Shown in pieces: positions 1 to 8,484 of a stretch of 64,000 nucleotides of DNA. Both the position numbers and the translations under genes were made by a program. The notes under the pieces were generated by a model. It searched no databases, was not told the origin of the DNA, and saw only the letters and a list, made by a program, of their open reading frames with translations. Source of the DNA: Chlamydiota bacterium (lineage in GTDB: Bacteria; Auribacterota; Tritonobacteria; UBA1439). The DNA is taken from NCBI GenBank assembly GCA_012729785.1, contig JAAYCL010000022.1, positions 1-64,000 of the forward strand, written 5' to 3'. Within the stretch, counting starts at the first letter, position 1, and every line of letters begins with the position of its first letter.

Positions 1-1
1 T

Positions 2-343
2 ATGTCCGTGCTCGTGAAGACCGTCGTCCTCCTGATGCTCTCCAATATCTTCATGACGTTTGCCTGGTACGCCCATTTGCGGAACCTGAACAACCGGGCC
101 TGGTTCATCGCCGCCCTCCTGAGCTGGGGCGTGGCGCTCTTCGAGTACCTCCTGCAGGTCCCCGCCAACAGGATCGGCTACGGCACGCTTTCCCTGGCGC
201 AGCTCAAGATAGTGCAGGAGGTGATCACGCTCTCCGTCTTCGTCCCGTTCTCCCTCTTCTACATGGGCCAGGAGATGCGGCTCAACTACCTCTGGGCGGG
301 GTGCTGCCTCCTCGGGGCGGTCTTTTTCATCTTCAAGGGGTAG
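2..343 (+). CDS. DUF486-family small membrane protein
   Basis: A 113-residue, strongly hydrophobic protein with four predicted membrane segments (roughly residues 4-22, 33-52, 68-85 and 92-111). The order and motifs (an N-terminal LSNIFMTFAWYAHL segment, a central FEYLLQVPANRIGYG, a C-terminal FFIFKG) match the DUF486 family, a small relative of the drug/metabolite transporter fold. Its substrate and role are not known. The ATG lies one base inside the window, so an upstream start or an upstream partner gene cannot be excluded, but family length (about 110-120 residues) fits this start. It is the last gene before a 336-base gap. Confidence 0.8.
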   Translation: MSVLVKTVVLLMLSNIFMTFAWYAHLRNLNNRAWFIAALLSWGVALFEYLLQVPANRIGYGTLSLAQLKIVQEVITLSVFVPFSLFYMGQEMRLNYLWAGCCLLGAVFFIFKG

Positions 344-679
344 CGGCGGAACACCGCGGCGTCGTTCGCAAAGGGGCTGGCGCCTTGTGCGTCCCCTGGG
401 GGGGGGGGCCGGGATTCCAGGAGATCGCCCCAAGACGCGTGCGACATCCTTTCCTTGCCGTCTCATGGGGCTGGCTCCCCCCCCCTGACCCTCCCTCTGC
501 ACCCAGACTCGGGGGAGGGGGATGGGAGGAGGGCGGGGTGATTGTCCCCGGAGGATTCCGGGAATCCCCGAGGATTTCGATTCCGCCGGGGAAAGCCGCG
601 GGGCGGGGGAGCCGATTCTCCTGCTTCTCCTTGCGTCGGCCCCTCGAAGCTGATACAGTCACCGGACGGGGCACGGGCG
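344..679. other. Intergenic region, no gene seen
   Basis: This 336-base gap between the DUF486 gene and acyP is very rich in G and C homopolymer runs (for example around 399-410 and 478-487). It holds a 15-base palindrome GGATTCCGGGAATCC at 553-567. Open frames running through it on both strands have no recognisable protein content and look like byproducts of high G+C. No promoter of usual form was found. Confidence 0.5.
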
Positions 680-952
680 ATGAAGAGGATGCGGATCCGG
701 GTCGGCGGCGTCGTGCAGGGTGTCTGCTTCCGGTACTACGCGGCGCGGGAAGCGGCGCGCGCGGGCGTCTCCGGCTGGGTCCGCAACACCCCCGACGGCC
801 GCGTCGAGGCGGTCGTCGAGGGCGAGGAGCCGGACGTGGACTCCATAACCGGCTGGTTCCGGCACGGGCCCCCCGACGCCGTGGTCGACGAGTTCCACGC
901 GGACGAGGAGCCGTACCGAAACGAATTCGACGGCTTCCGCGTGCTCTCCTGA
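680..952 (+). CDS. acyP: Acylphosphatase
   Basis: A 90-residue protein that hydrolyses the carboxyl-phosphate bond of acyl phosphates. The family signature is intact: the substrate-binding loop GVVQGVCFR with its catalytic Arg is near residue 18, and GWVRNTPDGRVEAVVEG follows with the catalytic Asn (residues 34-50). Length is typical (90-100). The frame is open back to 542, but the upstream residues look like translated noncoding sequence. The ATG at 680 puts the conserved beta strand (MRIRVGG) at the N terminus as expected. It is a stand-alone gene, convergent with the GGDEF gene 22 bases downstream. Confidence 0.93.
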   Translation: MKRMRIRVGGVVQGVCFRYYAAREAARAGVSGWVRNTPDGRVEAVVEGEEPDVDSITGWFRHGPPDAVVDEFHADEEPYRNEFDGFRVLS

Positions 953-974
953 ACAGGGCGCGACGCGGCGCCCC

Positions 975-1877
975 TCAGCGGACCCGGTTCTTCCCGGCGC
1001 GCTTGGCGCGGTAGAGCGCCTTGTCCGCCTTGAGCACCAGGACGTCCCTCGTGCGGCCGTCGTCGGGAAACGCGGCCACCCCTATGCTGATGGTCACGGG
1101 GGCGGGCATCCGCCTGCCGGCGCGGCTGCGGTGCAGTTCCTCCGTCGCCGCGCGGAGGCGCTCCGCGACGGCGATCGCGCGCTTCTTGTTGGTATGGGAG
1201 AGGAGGAGGGCGAACTCCTCCCCCCCGTAGCGCGCGGCGATGTCGCCCGCCCGGATGGACCTGCCGAGAAGGGAGCCCATGGCGCGGAGGGCCTCGTCGC
1301 CGGCGAGGTGCCCGTGGGCGTCGTTGTAGTCCTTGAATCCGTCGAGGTCCATGAGGAGCAGGGAGAACGGGTACCCGTACCTCGCCGCCGCGCTGATCCC
1401 CCGCGCCAGCGCCTGGTGAAAGTAGCGGTGGTTGTGGATGCGGGTGAGCTCGTCGAAGATGGAGAGCCGCCGGTAATGGTCCTTCATCCGGGCCCCCGCG
1501 TAGTACCGGCGGCGCTCGATCGCCCTCCTGATGACGATCTCCGCCCACTCCCCCCGGATCGGCGTCAGGATCGTGTCGTAGGCGCCCTGGACGAGGCAGG
1601 AGACGATGGTCCTGAATCGGCCGGGCGTGGCGGTGATGATGATGCACGAGTCCAGTCCCATCTCCCTGATCTCGCGTATCATCTCGACGCCGGGCCGCCC
1701 GCCTGGATCGAGGCAGAGGATGACGAGGTCGTGGTAGCGCGCGCCCAACTCAGCCCGCGCTTCGGACCAGGAACGAACCTCCGCCGCCACGAGGCCGATG
1801 CGGCGGCAGACCTCCATCAGCGTCTCCGCGGACGTCCCCCGCCTGTCCACGATCAGGGCGCGTTCCCTTCCCGACAT
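975..1877 (-). CDS. Receiver-like/GGDEF diguanylate cyclase
   Basis: About 300 residues. Residues 1-125 resemble a response-regulator receiver domain, but the phospho-acceptor position appears changed: the strand that normally ends in Asp reads DLVILCLDP, with Cys in the expected place. The N-terminal acidic pair is reduced to VDRR. Phosphorylation control is therefore doubtful. Residues 140-300 form a GGDEF domain with a complete GGEEF active site. An RxxD inhibitory site (RAGD) sits exactly five residues before it, so the protein probably makes cyclic di-GMP with product inhibition. An ATG three codons upstream (1886) is also possible. The start at 1877 gives better spacing to GGGGGAGG. It is divergent from trpS. 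Confidence 0.85.
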   Translation of the reverse strand: MSGRERALIVDRRGTSAETLMEVCRRIGLVAAEVRSWSEARAELGARYHDLVILCLDPGGRPGVEMIREIREMGLDSCIIITATPGRFRTIVSCLVQGAYDTILTPIRGEWAEIVIRRAIERRRYYAGARMKDHYRRLSIFDELTRIHNHRYFHQALARGISAAARYGYPFSLLLMDLDGFKDYNDAHGHLAGDEALRAMGSLLGRSIRAGDIAARYGGEEFALLLSHTNKKRAIAVAERLRAATEELHRSRAGRRMPAPVTISIGVAAFPDDGRTRDVLVLKADKALYRAKRAGKNRVR

Positions 1878-1996
1878 CTCCCGCATCCTCCCCCAGATCG
1901 CCCGCCGCGGCTTTCCCCGCCGGAGGCACGCCCAAGGATATCATCTGAACGCCCGCGGGGGAAGGCGTATCCGGCGCGCCGCGGCGGGGGAGGCGT

Positions 1997-2025
1997 TTGA
2001 CACCGCTCAAACGAACTGATAGACT
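1997..2025 (+). promoter_or_regulatory. Promoter of the trpS-scpAB-aromatic operon
   Basis: A perfect -35 TTGACA (1997-2002), a 17-base spacer and a -10 TAGACT (2020-2025). The -10 is preceded by TG one base upstream, which makes it an extended -10. It lies 24 bases before the trpS start and points into it. This is one of the best sigma-70-type matches in the window. Confidence 0.7.
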
Positions 2026-2048
2026 TCACGATCACAGGGGGGAGAAGG

Positions 2049-3029
2049 GTGAACACGCGCGTCTTCAGCGGCATACAGCCGACCGGTGTGCTGCACATCG
2101 GCAACTACCTCGGCGCGATCAAGACCTGGGTCGCCCTGCTCGACGACCACGAGTGCATCTTCTGCATCGTGGACCAGCACGCGATCACGGTGCCGTACGA
2201 GCCCGCGGGGATGCAGGCGCGGATATTCGACGCCGCCGTCGGGTACCTGGCGTGCGGGGTCGATCCGGCGCGGTGCGCGATTTTCGTCCAGTCGGACGTC
2301 CCGGAGCACACCGAGCTCGCCTGGTATTTCAACACGGTGACCCCGGTCGCGTACCTCGAGCGGATGACCCAGTACAAGGACAAGTCGGCGCAGTTCCACG
2401 AGCAGATCAACATGGGGCTCCTCGGCTACCCGGTGCTCCAGGCGGCGGACATCCTCCTCTACAAGGCCGGGATCGTCCCCGTCGGGGAGGACCAGTCGCA
2501 GCACCTCGAGCTCACGCGGGACGTCGCGCGGAAGTTCAACCGTCTCTACGGGGAGACGTTCCCGGAGCCCCGGACGCTGGTCGGAACGGCCCCCCGCGTC
2601 GCGGGCCTCGACGGGGCGGCCAAGATGAGCAAGACGCTGGACAACTACATCGCGATCAACGAAACGCCGGAGGAGATCTGGAAAAAGCTCTCGACGGCGG
2701 TGACCGATCCCGCCAGGAAGCGCCGCACGGACCCGGGGACCCCCGAGGCGTGCAACATCTTCTCGCTGCACGCGTTCTTCTCGACGCCGGCGCAGCGGGC
2801 GCGGGTGGCGGAGGGGTGCCGCACCGCGGGGATCGGCTGTCTCGAGTGCAAACGGCTGCTGGCGGAGAATATCGCGCGGGAGCTCGCGCCGATCCGGGAG
2901 CGGTACGAGGCGTTGCGCAACGATCCGGCGGCGGTGCGCCGGGTGCTCGACGAGGGGGCGGAGAGATGCAGGACGATCGCGCGGGAGACGATGCGGGACG
3001 TGAAGGGGAGGATGGGGCTCCTCCGCTGA
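2049..3029 (+). CDS. trpS: Tryptophanyl-tRNA synthetase
   Basis: A 326-residue class I aminoacyl-tRNA synthetase that charges tRNA-Trp. The nucleotide-binding HIGH motif appears as HIGN (residues 17-20, in SGIQPTGVLHIGNYLGA) and the KMSKS loop as KMSKT (near residue 196). Length is typical (325-340). The start is GTG at 2049, preceded by GGGGGGAGAAGG at ideal spacing. It heads a plus-strand operon running through scpA, scpB and the phenylalanine/tyrosine genes. The operon has its own promoter at 1997-2025. Confidence 0.97.
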   Translation: MNTRVFSGIQPTGVLHIGNYLGAIKTWVALLDDHECIFCIVDQHAITVPYEPAGMQARIFDAAVGYLACGVDPARCAIFVQSDVPEHTELAWYFNTVTPVAYLERMTQYKDKSAQFHEQINMGLLGYPVLQAADILLYKAGIVPVGEDQSQHLELTRDVARKFNRLYGETFPEPRTLVGTAPRVAGLDGAAKMSKTLDNYIAINETPEEIWKKLSTAVTDPARKRRTDPGTPEACNIFSLHAFFSTPAQRARVAEGCRTAGIGCLECKRLLAENIARELAPIRERYEALRNDPAAVRRVLDEGAERCRTIARETMRDVKGRMGLLR

Positions 3030-3091
3030 GCGCCGCCGCGGATGCGGACCGGTCCGCCGCGGGGGCGGAGCGCCTCCGCGCGCTGCAGGAT

Positions 3092-3805
3092 ATGCGGGAC
3101 TGCAAGGTGGCGCTCGACGTCTTCGAGGGCCCCCTCGACCTGCTCCTCTACCTGATACGGCGCGAGGAGGTCGACATCCGCGACATCCCGATCGTCACGA
3201 TCGCCGACCAGTACATCGGCTACCTCGACCTGATGCGGATGCTCGACCTCGACATCGCGAGCGAGTTTCTCGTGATGGCGGCGACGCTGCTGCAGATCAA
3301 GTCGCGGATGCTGCTCCCGCCCGAGGAGCGCCCGGTCGAGGAGGCGGTCGAGGAGGAGGACCCTCGCGGCGCGCTCGTCAAGCAGCTCCTCGAGTACAAG
3401 CGCTTCAAGGAGGCGGCGGGCTTCCTCTCCTGGAAGGAACAGGAGCAGCAGTCGGTCTTCGCGCGCTACGTGGACCGGACGTTTCTCCCCGGCCCCTCGG
3501 ACAGCCCGCTCGTGGAGGTGAGCATCTTCGACCTGATCAGCGCCTTCTCGGACGTGCTGAAGCGCTGCACCGGAGACCCGCGGGAGATCGCCGAGGAGCT
3601 GTACACGGTGACCGACAAGATCGCCGCCATCACCGCCCTCCTCGGCGTCCGGCCGGTGCTGAAATTCAGCGAGCTGTTCAAGGATGCGCGCATCCGGACG
3701 GAGGTGGTGGTGACGTTCCTGGCGCTGCTTGAGCTGATACGGCTCAAGAAGATACAGGCGCACCAGCCTGCGCCGTTCGCGGAGATAGAGATCTGCGCGG
3801 CCTGA
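3092..3805 (+). CDS. scpA: Segregation and condensation protein A
   Basis: A 237-residue kleisin that bridges SMC heads and binds ScpB for chromosome condensation. The N terminus shows the family hallmark VFEGPLDLLLYLI (residues 9-21), followed by DIPIVTIADQYIGYL. The C-terminal winged-helix part ends with FLALLELIRLKKI. The ATG at 3092 gives the usual short lead before the FEGPLDLLL motif. An in-frame ATG at 2966 would overlap trpS by 64 bases and add residues unlike any ScpA. It is followed 31 bases later by scpB. No smc gene lies in this window. Confidence 0.92.
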   Translation: MRDCKVALDVFEGPLDLLLYLIRREEVDIRDIPIVTIADQYIGYLDLMRMLDLDIASEFLVMAATLLQIKSRMLLPPEERPVEEAVEEEDPRGALVKQLLEYKRFKEAAGFLSWKEQEQQSVFARYVDRTFLPGPSDSPLVEVSIFDLISAFSDVLKRCTGDPREIAEELYTVTDKIAAITALLGVRPVLKFSELFKDARIRTEVVVTFLALLELIRLKKIQAHQPAPFAEIEICAA

Positions 3806-3836
3806 GGCACGGCAGATCCCAGACGGGAGACGCGAG

Positions 3837-4433
3837 ATGGGGGAAGAGGCGAACAACGTCAAGGCCATCGTGGAGGCGCTGCTCTTCGCCGGCAGCGAGC
3901 CGGTCAAGCCGTCCGAGATACGGGAGATCCTCGCCGTCTCGCTTCCGCAGGGCGACGGAACGATACGCGCGCTGATCGAGGAGTTGCGGGACGACTACCG
4001 GAAGGGCGGGAGGAGCTTCACCATCGCCGAGATCGCCGGCGGCTACCGTCTCCAGACGCTCCCCGAGTACGGAGACTGGATCTCGCGTCTCCGGGCGGCG
4101 CCGTCGCGGCGGAAGCTCTCTGCGCCCGCCCTCGAGACGCTGGCCATCGTCGCCTACCGCCAGCCGATCACGAAGGCCGAGATCGAGGCGATCCGCGGGG
4201 TCAACATCGACGGGGTGCTCGAGAACCTGATGGACCGGGGACTGGTCGAGACGAAGGGGCGCAAGCAGGCGATCGGGAAGCCGCACCTGTTCGGGACCAC
4301 CAAGAGGTTCCTGGAGCATTTCGGGCTCCGCACCATCAAGGATCTTCCGGAGATAGAGGAGCTGAAGCGCGCGATCGCGGCGGAGGCGCCGGCCGGGCCC
4401 GCCCCCCCCGCGGAGCGGCAGGGGCTCGCATGA
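3837..4433 (+). CDS. scpB: Segregation and condensation protein B
   Basis: A 198-residue partner of ScpA made of two winged-helix domains. The N-terminal part carries VEALLFAGSEPVKPSEI (about residues 11-27). The second domain has the strongly conserved stretch ALETLAIVAYRQPITKAEIE (about 98-117) followed by IRGVNIDGVLENLMDRGLV. Length matches the family (180-220). The gene order trpS-scpA-scpB is common in bacteria. It has a GAGACGCGAG-like Shine-Dalgarno region before the ATG. The C-terminal tail, rich in Ala and Pro, is not conserved. Confidence 0.95.
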   Translation: MGEEANNVKAIVEALLFAGSEPVKPSEIREILAVSLPQGDGTIRALIEELRDDYRKGGRSFTIAEIAGGYRLQTLPEYGDWISRLRAAPSRRKLSAPALETLAIVAYRQPITKAEIEAIRGVNIDGVLENLMDRGLVETKGRKQAIGKPHLFGTTKRFLEHFGLRTIKDLPEIEELKRAIAAEAPAGPAPPAERQGLA

Positions 4434-4495
4434 TCGGGCGCCGCAACGGGAAGGCGCGGCCTCCCCTGGGGCGCCGGGAGGGACGCGGAGGACGC

Positions 4496-5662
4496 ATGAA
4501 GATCGACGATCTGAGGAAGAAGATCGACGCGCTGGACCGCAGGATCGTGGCCCTGATCAATGAGCGGGCCTCCTGCGCTCACGAGATCGGCCGGATCAAG
4601 CGCGACACGAACCGGGAGATCTACGCCCCCGAGCGCGAGAAGGCGGTCTACGAGAAGGTGGAGGGGATGAGCGGCGGGCCGCTTCCGGCCGGCTCGCTCC
4701 GGGCGATCTACCGCGAGATCATGTCGGCCTCGCTCGCCATCGAGAAGAAGCTGGTGGTCGCCTACCTCGGCCCGGAGGCGACGTTCACGCACCTGGCGGC
4801 GAGGAACAAGTTCGGCGGTTCCGTCGACTACGCCCCGGCGGCGAGCATCACGGATATCTTCGGCGAGGTCGAGCGGGGCGCGGCGGACTACGGGGTCGTG
4901 CCGATCGAGAACTCCAACGAGGGCGCCGTGACGCACACCCTCGACATGTTCGCGGATTCCCGGGCGAAGATCTGCGCGGAGATCTACCTCGACATCTCGC
5001 ACTGCCTGATGGCATCCTGCGCGCCGCGGGAGATCACAACAATCTACTCGAAGGCCGAGGTCTTCGGGCAGTGCCGCGCCTGGATCCGGGAGAATTGCCC
5101 GTCGGTGGAGCTGATCGACTGTTCCTCGACCGCCCGGGCGGCGGAGCGCGCGGCCGGGGAGCCCGGCGCCGCGGCGATCGCCAGCGAGCTCGCCGCGGAG
5201 CTGTACGGGCTGAGGATCGCGGCCCGCGGCATCGAGGACAGCGGCAGAAACGAGACGCGCTTCCTCGTGATCGGCCGCGCCTCCGCGGGGCCGAGCGGGG
5301 ACGACAAGACCTCCATCCTGGTCTCGATCTCCGACCGGGTGGGGGCGCTCCACCGGATGCTCTACCCGTTCAGGAGGCACGCGATCAACCTGACCAAGAT
5401 CGAGTCGCGCCCCTCGAAGAGGAAGGCGTGGGAGTACTACTTCTTCATCGATCTGGAGGGGCACGTGGCGCAGAAGAAGGTGGCAGAGGCGCTGCGGGAG
5501 CTGGAGCGGCAGTGTCTGTTCGTGGAGCACCTCGGCTCGTACCCGAGGGCGAAACCGCGGCTCCCGTGCGCCTGCGCGGAGGAGACGAAACGGAACCGCC
5601 GCCCGCGGCGCGCGGGCAAACCCGGCGGATTGAACCGGAACAGGGCAGGGAGGGTCGGATGA
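4496..5662 (+). CDS. pheA: Chorismate mutase/prephenate dehydratase (P-protein)
   Basis: A 388-residue bifunctional enzyme that converts chorismate to prephenate and then phenylpyruvate on the way to phenylalanine. Residues 1-85 are an AroQ-type chorismate mutase ([19 protein letters not shown]). Residues 86-265 are the prephenate dehydratase, with [11 protein letters not shown] and the catalytic TRF (NETRFLVIG). Residues 275-355 are the ACT domain with the phenylalanine-binding ESRP (KIESRPSKR). The ATG at 4496 is preceded by CGGAGGA. An ATG at 4430 overlapping scpB is open but adds a tail with no family match. The last about 35 residues are Arg/Lys-rich and unusual. The stop overlaps the next start (ATGA). 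Confidence 0.95.
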   Translation: MKIDDLRKKIDALDRRIVALINERASCAHEIGRIKRDTNREIYAPEREKAVYEKVEGMSGGPLPAGSLRAIYREIMSASLAIEKKLVVAYLGPEATFTHLAARNKFGGSVDYAPAASITDIFGEVERGAADYGVVPIENSNEGAVTHTLDMFADSRAKICAEIYLDISHCLMASCAPREITTIYSKAEVFGQCRAWIRENCPSVELIDCSSTARAAERAAGEPGAAAIASELAAELYGLRIAARGIEDSGRNETRFLVIGRASAGPSGDDKTSILVSISDRVGALHRMLYPFRRHAINLTKIESRPSKRKAWEYYFFIDLEGHVAQKKVAEALRELERQCLFVEHLGSYPRAKPRLPCACAEETKRNRRPRRAGKPGGLNRNRAGRVG

Positions 5663-6456
5663 TAGGCAAGGCGATACGGCTGGAGCGCACCATCAACCGG
5701 GCGAGCAGGCGGACGGTCATCGTCCCGATGGACCACGGGATGACGTTGGGCCCCATCCCCGGGATCGGCGACATCAAGGAGACGATCAACAAGATGGTCG
5801 AGGGGGGCGCGAATGCCATCCTGCTCCACAAGGGGATGGTCGAGGCGGGGCACCGCGGCGGGGGGAAGGACGTGGGGCTCATCGTCCACCTCTCGGCGTC
5901 CACCTCGCTGAGCCCGTACCCGAACACGAAGGTCCTCGTCTGCACCGTCGAGGAGGCGGTCCGCCTCGGCGCGGACGCGGTGAGCGTGCACGTGAACCTC
6001 GGCGACGTGATGGACACGGCGATGATCCGCGACACGGGCGTCATCTCGAAAGCGTGCCGCGAATGGGGGATGCCGCTCGTGGCGATGATGTACACGCGCG
6101 GGGAGAAGATCAAAAACCAGTTCGACGTCAAGCATGTGAAGCAGGCCGCCCGCGTCGGTGCGGAGCTCGGCGCCGACATCGTGAAGGTGGTCTACACCGG
6201 AAGCCCGGAGACGTTCCGGGAGGTCGTCGAGGGGTGCCCGGTCCCGGTCGTCATCGCGGGCGGGGAGAAGATGGAGACCGACAGGGATCTGCTCGCGATG
6301 GTCGAAGGGGCGCTGAAGGCCGGCGCCGCCGGCGTCTCGATCGGCAGGAACGCGTTCCAGCACAAGGACCCGATCCGCATCGTGCAGGCGATCGGCAGGA
6401 TGACGCACCAGCATTGGGACGCCGAGAAGGCGCTGGAGTTCCTGAAACAGCGATGA
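5659..6456 (+). CDS. 2-amino-3,7-dideoxy-D-threo-hept-6-ulosonate synthase (archaeal-type AroA')
   Basis: A 265-residue class I aldolase of the DhnA/FbaB family. The family includes the ADTH synthase that starts the archaeal-type route to 3-dehydroquinate from aspartate semialdehyde and a ketose-derived phosphate. Visible motifs are [12 protein letters not shown] (residues 22-33), VHVNLGD, the Schiff-base Lys region [20 protein letters not shown] and [14 protein letters not shown]. Sequence alone does not separate ADTH synthase from fructose-bisphosphate aldolase. The next gene, DHQ synthase II, and the flanking pheA and tyrA decide in favour of the aromatic role. It starts inside the pheA stop codon. 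Confidence 0.88.
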   Translation: MIGKAIRLERTINRASRRTVIVPMDHGMTLGPIPGIGDIKETINKMVEGGANAILLHKGMVEAGHRGGGKDVGLIVHLSASTSLSPYPNTKVLVCTVEEAVRLGADAVSVHVNLGDVMDTAMIRDTGVISKACREWGMPLVAMMYTRGEKIKNQFDVKHVKQAARVGAELGADIVKVVYTGSPETFREVVEGCPVPVVIAGGEKMETDRDLLAMVEGALKAGAAGVSIGRNAFQHKDPIRIVQAIGRMTHQHWDAEKALEFLKQR

Positions 6457-6481
6457 TCCCCGCCGCATGCACGAGGGTGTC

Positions 6482-7456
6482 GTGAAGAAGGTCTGGGTCA
6501 AGGCGGTTCCGTGGGACGCGGCGGCGGTGGCCGCCGCGATCGAGAGCGGCGCCGACGCCGTGGTCGTGGAGGAGGGGAGGACGGCGGAGGTGAGGAGGCT
6601 GGGCCGCATCCAAACCGTCGCGCCCGACGGGGACCTGAGGATCGGCGAGGACGTCGTCGAGGTGGAGATCGGGGGGAAGGCGGACGAGGAGGAGGCGCTG
6701 CGGCTGAGCAGAGCCAAGACCGTTGTGGTCCGGTGCGCCGACTGGACGATCATCCCCCTCGAGAACCTCATCGCCCAGACGCGCGGCCTCTTCGCCGAGG
6801 TGAAGAACCTCGACGAGGCCCTGACCGCCGTGCGGATCCTCGAGAAGGGGGTGGACGGGATCGTCCTCCATGCCGCCGACCCGGCGCAGATCCGGGAGAC
6901 GGTCAGGGAGGCGCGCCGGGTCGGCGAGAGGGTCGAGCTCGTGACCGCGCGGGTGACCGGCGTGGAGCGGTGCGGGACGGGGGACCGGGTCTGCGTCGAC
7001 ACCTGCGCGGCCCTGAGGCTGGGGGCGGGGCTGCTCGCCGGGGAGTCAGGCGGCGCGTTGCTCCTCGTCCACTCCCAAAGCGCCGAGCGCGCCTCCGCCG
7101 GCCTGTACCCGTTCAGGATCGACGCGGGCGGCGCGCGCGCCTGCGTCTTGTTGCCCGGCGGCGCCACGAAGCCCCTCTCCGAAGTCGCGGCGCACGAGGA
7201 GGCGCTCGTCGTCGCCCACGACGGCTCGGCGCAACGGGCGATCATCGGAAGGGTGAGGATCGAGAAGGGGCCGCTGCTGCGGGTGAAGGCCGAGGCGGGC
7301 GGGAGGCCCGTGACGCTCATCCTGGATGACGCCGAAACAAGCCGGCTCGTAACACCCGGGGGCGCCGCCGTATCCGTGCGCGGGCTCGAAAAGGGAACCG
7401 AGATCCTCGCGCACCTCCGCCCCGCCGCCGCATCGGGATGCGCCGGGGGGCGTTGA
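6482..7456 (+). CDS. 3-dehydroquinate synthase II (archaeal-type AroB')
   Basis: About 324 residues. It performs the oxidative deamination and cyclisation of ADTH to 3-dehydroquinate with NAD and replaces classical DAHP synthase/AroB. Family features are VVRCADWTIIPLENLIA (about 80-96), the central DGIVL and ARVTGVERCGTGDRVCVDTC stretches, and the C-terminal beta-rich part with FRIDAGGARACVLLPGG. Length fits the family (about 320-380). The GTG at 6482 has GAGGG at proper spacing. The in-frame ATG at 6467 lacks a ribosome binding site but is possible. It is part of the trpS-tyrA operon. Confidence 0.92.
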   Translation: MKKVWVKAVPWDAAAVAAAIESGADAVVVEEGRTAEVRRLGRIQTVAPDGDLRIGEDVVEVEIGGKADEEEALRLSRAKTVVVRCADWTIIPLENLIAQTRGLFAEVKNLDEALTAVRILEKGVDGIVLHAADPAQIRETVREARRVGERVELVTARVTGVERCGTGDRVCVDTCAALRLGAGLLAGESGGALLLVHSQSAERASAGLYPFRIDAGGARACVLLPGGATKPLSEVAAHEEALVVAHDGSAQRAIIGRVRIEKGPLLRVKAEAGGRPVTLILDDAETSRLVTPGGAAVSVRGLEKGTEILAHLRPAAASGCAGGR

Positions 7457-7473
7457 CCACGGGGGGACGGGGG

Positions 7474-8331
7474 GTGAAGAAGCTCGCCATCTGCGGTCTC
7501 GGCCTCATCGGCGGCTCGATCGGTCTCGCGGCCCGGGAGAGACGGCTCGCCCGCGAGGTCTGCGGCCTGGTGCGGAGGCCCGGTTCCGTCCGCACGGCGA
7601 CGCGCATGGGCGTTGTCGATGTCGCCACGCGCGACCCCGCCGAGGCGGTCCGGGGGGCGGAGATGGTCGTCCTCGCCGTCACGCTGGGCGCCACCGCCGC
7701 GGTCGCGGAACGGGTGCGCCCCCATCTCCCCGCGGGGTGCGTCGTCACCGACGTCGGGAGCTGCAAGCGCCTCGTCATCGGGCGGACGCAGAAGGCCCTC
7801 GGCCGGGACGTGCGCTTCGTCGGCGCGCATCCGATCGCGGGCTCGGAACGGAGCGGGATGGAGGCATCCCGCGCGGACCTGTTCGAGGGGGCCCCGTGCA
7901 TCCTCACGCCGGTCCGCGGCACGGATCCCGCCGCCATGGAGAACACCGCCGCGTTCTGGGAGGCCCTCGGGGCGCGCGTCTGCGTGATGAGCCCCGCGGC
8001 GCACGACCGCGTCGTCGCCGCCGTCAGTCACCTGCCACACCTCGTCGCCGCCGCCCTCGTCAACGCCTCCGCCGGGATGCGCGGCGGCGAGAGGCCCGTC
8101 CTCGACTACGCGGGGAGCGGTTTCCGCGACACCACGCGGGTCGCCGCGGGCGATCCCGGGATCTGGGCGGAGATCGCGGCGGACAACCCCCGCGAGATCC
8201 TGCGCCTCGTCGATCGCGTCGAGCGGCAGCTCTCCCTGTTGAAAACGGCCCTTCGCCGCCGGGACCGCGAAGCCCTCCGCCGGTTTCTCGCCCGGGCCGC
8301 CGCCGCGCGCCGCCCGCTCAACGCCGGCTGA
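7474..8331 (+). CDS. tyrA: Prephenate dehydrogenase
   Basis: A 285-residue NAD(P)-dependent enzyme for oxidative decarboxylation of prephenate (or arogenate) to the tyrosine precursor. The N-terminal Rossmann motif is GLGLIGGSIGLA (residues 7-18). The catalytic region has DVGSCKR, then HPIAGSERSG with the catalytic His. The C-terminal helical domain has SHLPHLVAAAL and a GFRDTTRVA loop. There is no ACT or chorismate mutase domain, as mutase activity is supplied by PheA upstream. The GTG at 7474 follows a G-rich ribosome binding site. An ATG at 7438 overlapping the previous gene is also open. It is the last gene of the operon. Confidence 0.93.
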   Translation: MKKLAICGLGLIGGSIGLAARERRLAREVCGLVRRPGSVRTATRMGVVDVATRDPAEAVRGAEMVVLAVTLGATAAVAERVRPHLPAGCVVTDVGSCKRLVIGRTQKALGRDVRFVGAHPIAGSERSGMEASRADLFEGAPCILTPVRGTDPAAMENTAAFWEALGARVCVMSPAAHDRVVAAVSHLPHLVAAALVNASAGMRGGERPVLDYAGSGFRDTTRVAAGDPGIWAEIAADNPREILRLVDRVERQLSLLKTALRRRDREALRRFLARAAAARRPLNAG

Positions 8332-8368
8332 CCGCCCGCGGGCACACGGCCGTCAGACCCGTCGCCGT

Positions 8369-8407
8369 GCAATCGGCCCGCACGCAATCAGCCCGCAATC
8401 AGCCCGC
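8369..8407. repeat. Three short direct repeats
   Basis: Three copies of the 13-base word GCAATC(G/A)GCCCGC start at 8369, 8384 and 8395, with the last two overlapping by two bases. They lie in the 153-base gap between tyrA and the molybdoenzyme genes. They could be slippage products or a small regulatory array. No palindromic symmetry is visible within the unit. Confidence 0.6.
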
Positions 8408-8484
8408 TTGAACGAGAGGCGCCCGTGTGCTACGCTTCCACATCCGCGCGCGACGTGGCGCTCGTGCAAAGGGGAGGGGATTGC

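Noticed and set aside
1997-3091. N-terminal extension of ScpA through the trpS region
   Set aside because: The frame is open but is an out-of-phase reading of trpS. Conserved ScpA sequence begins at 3092.
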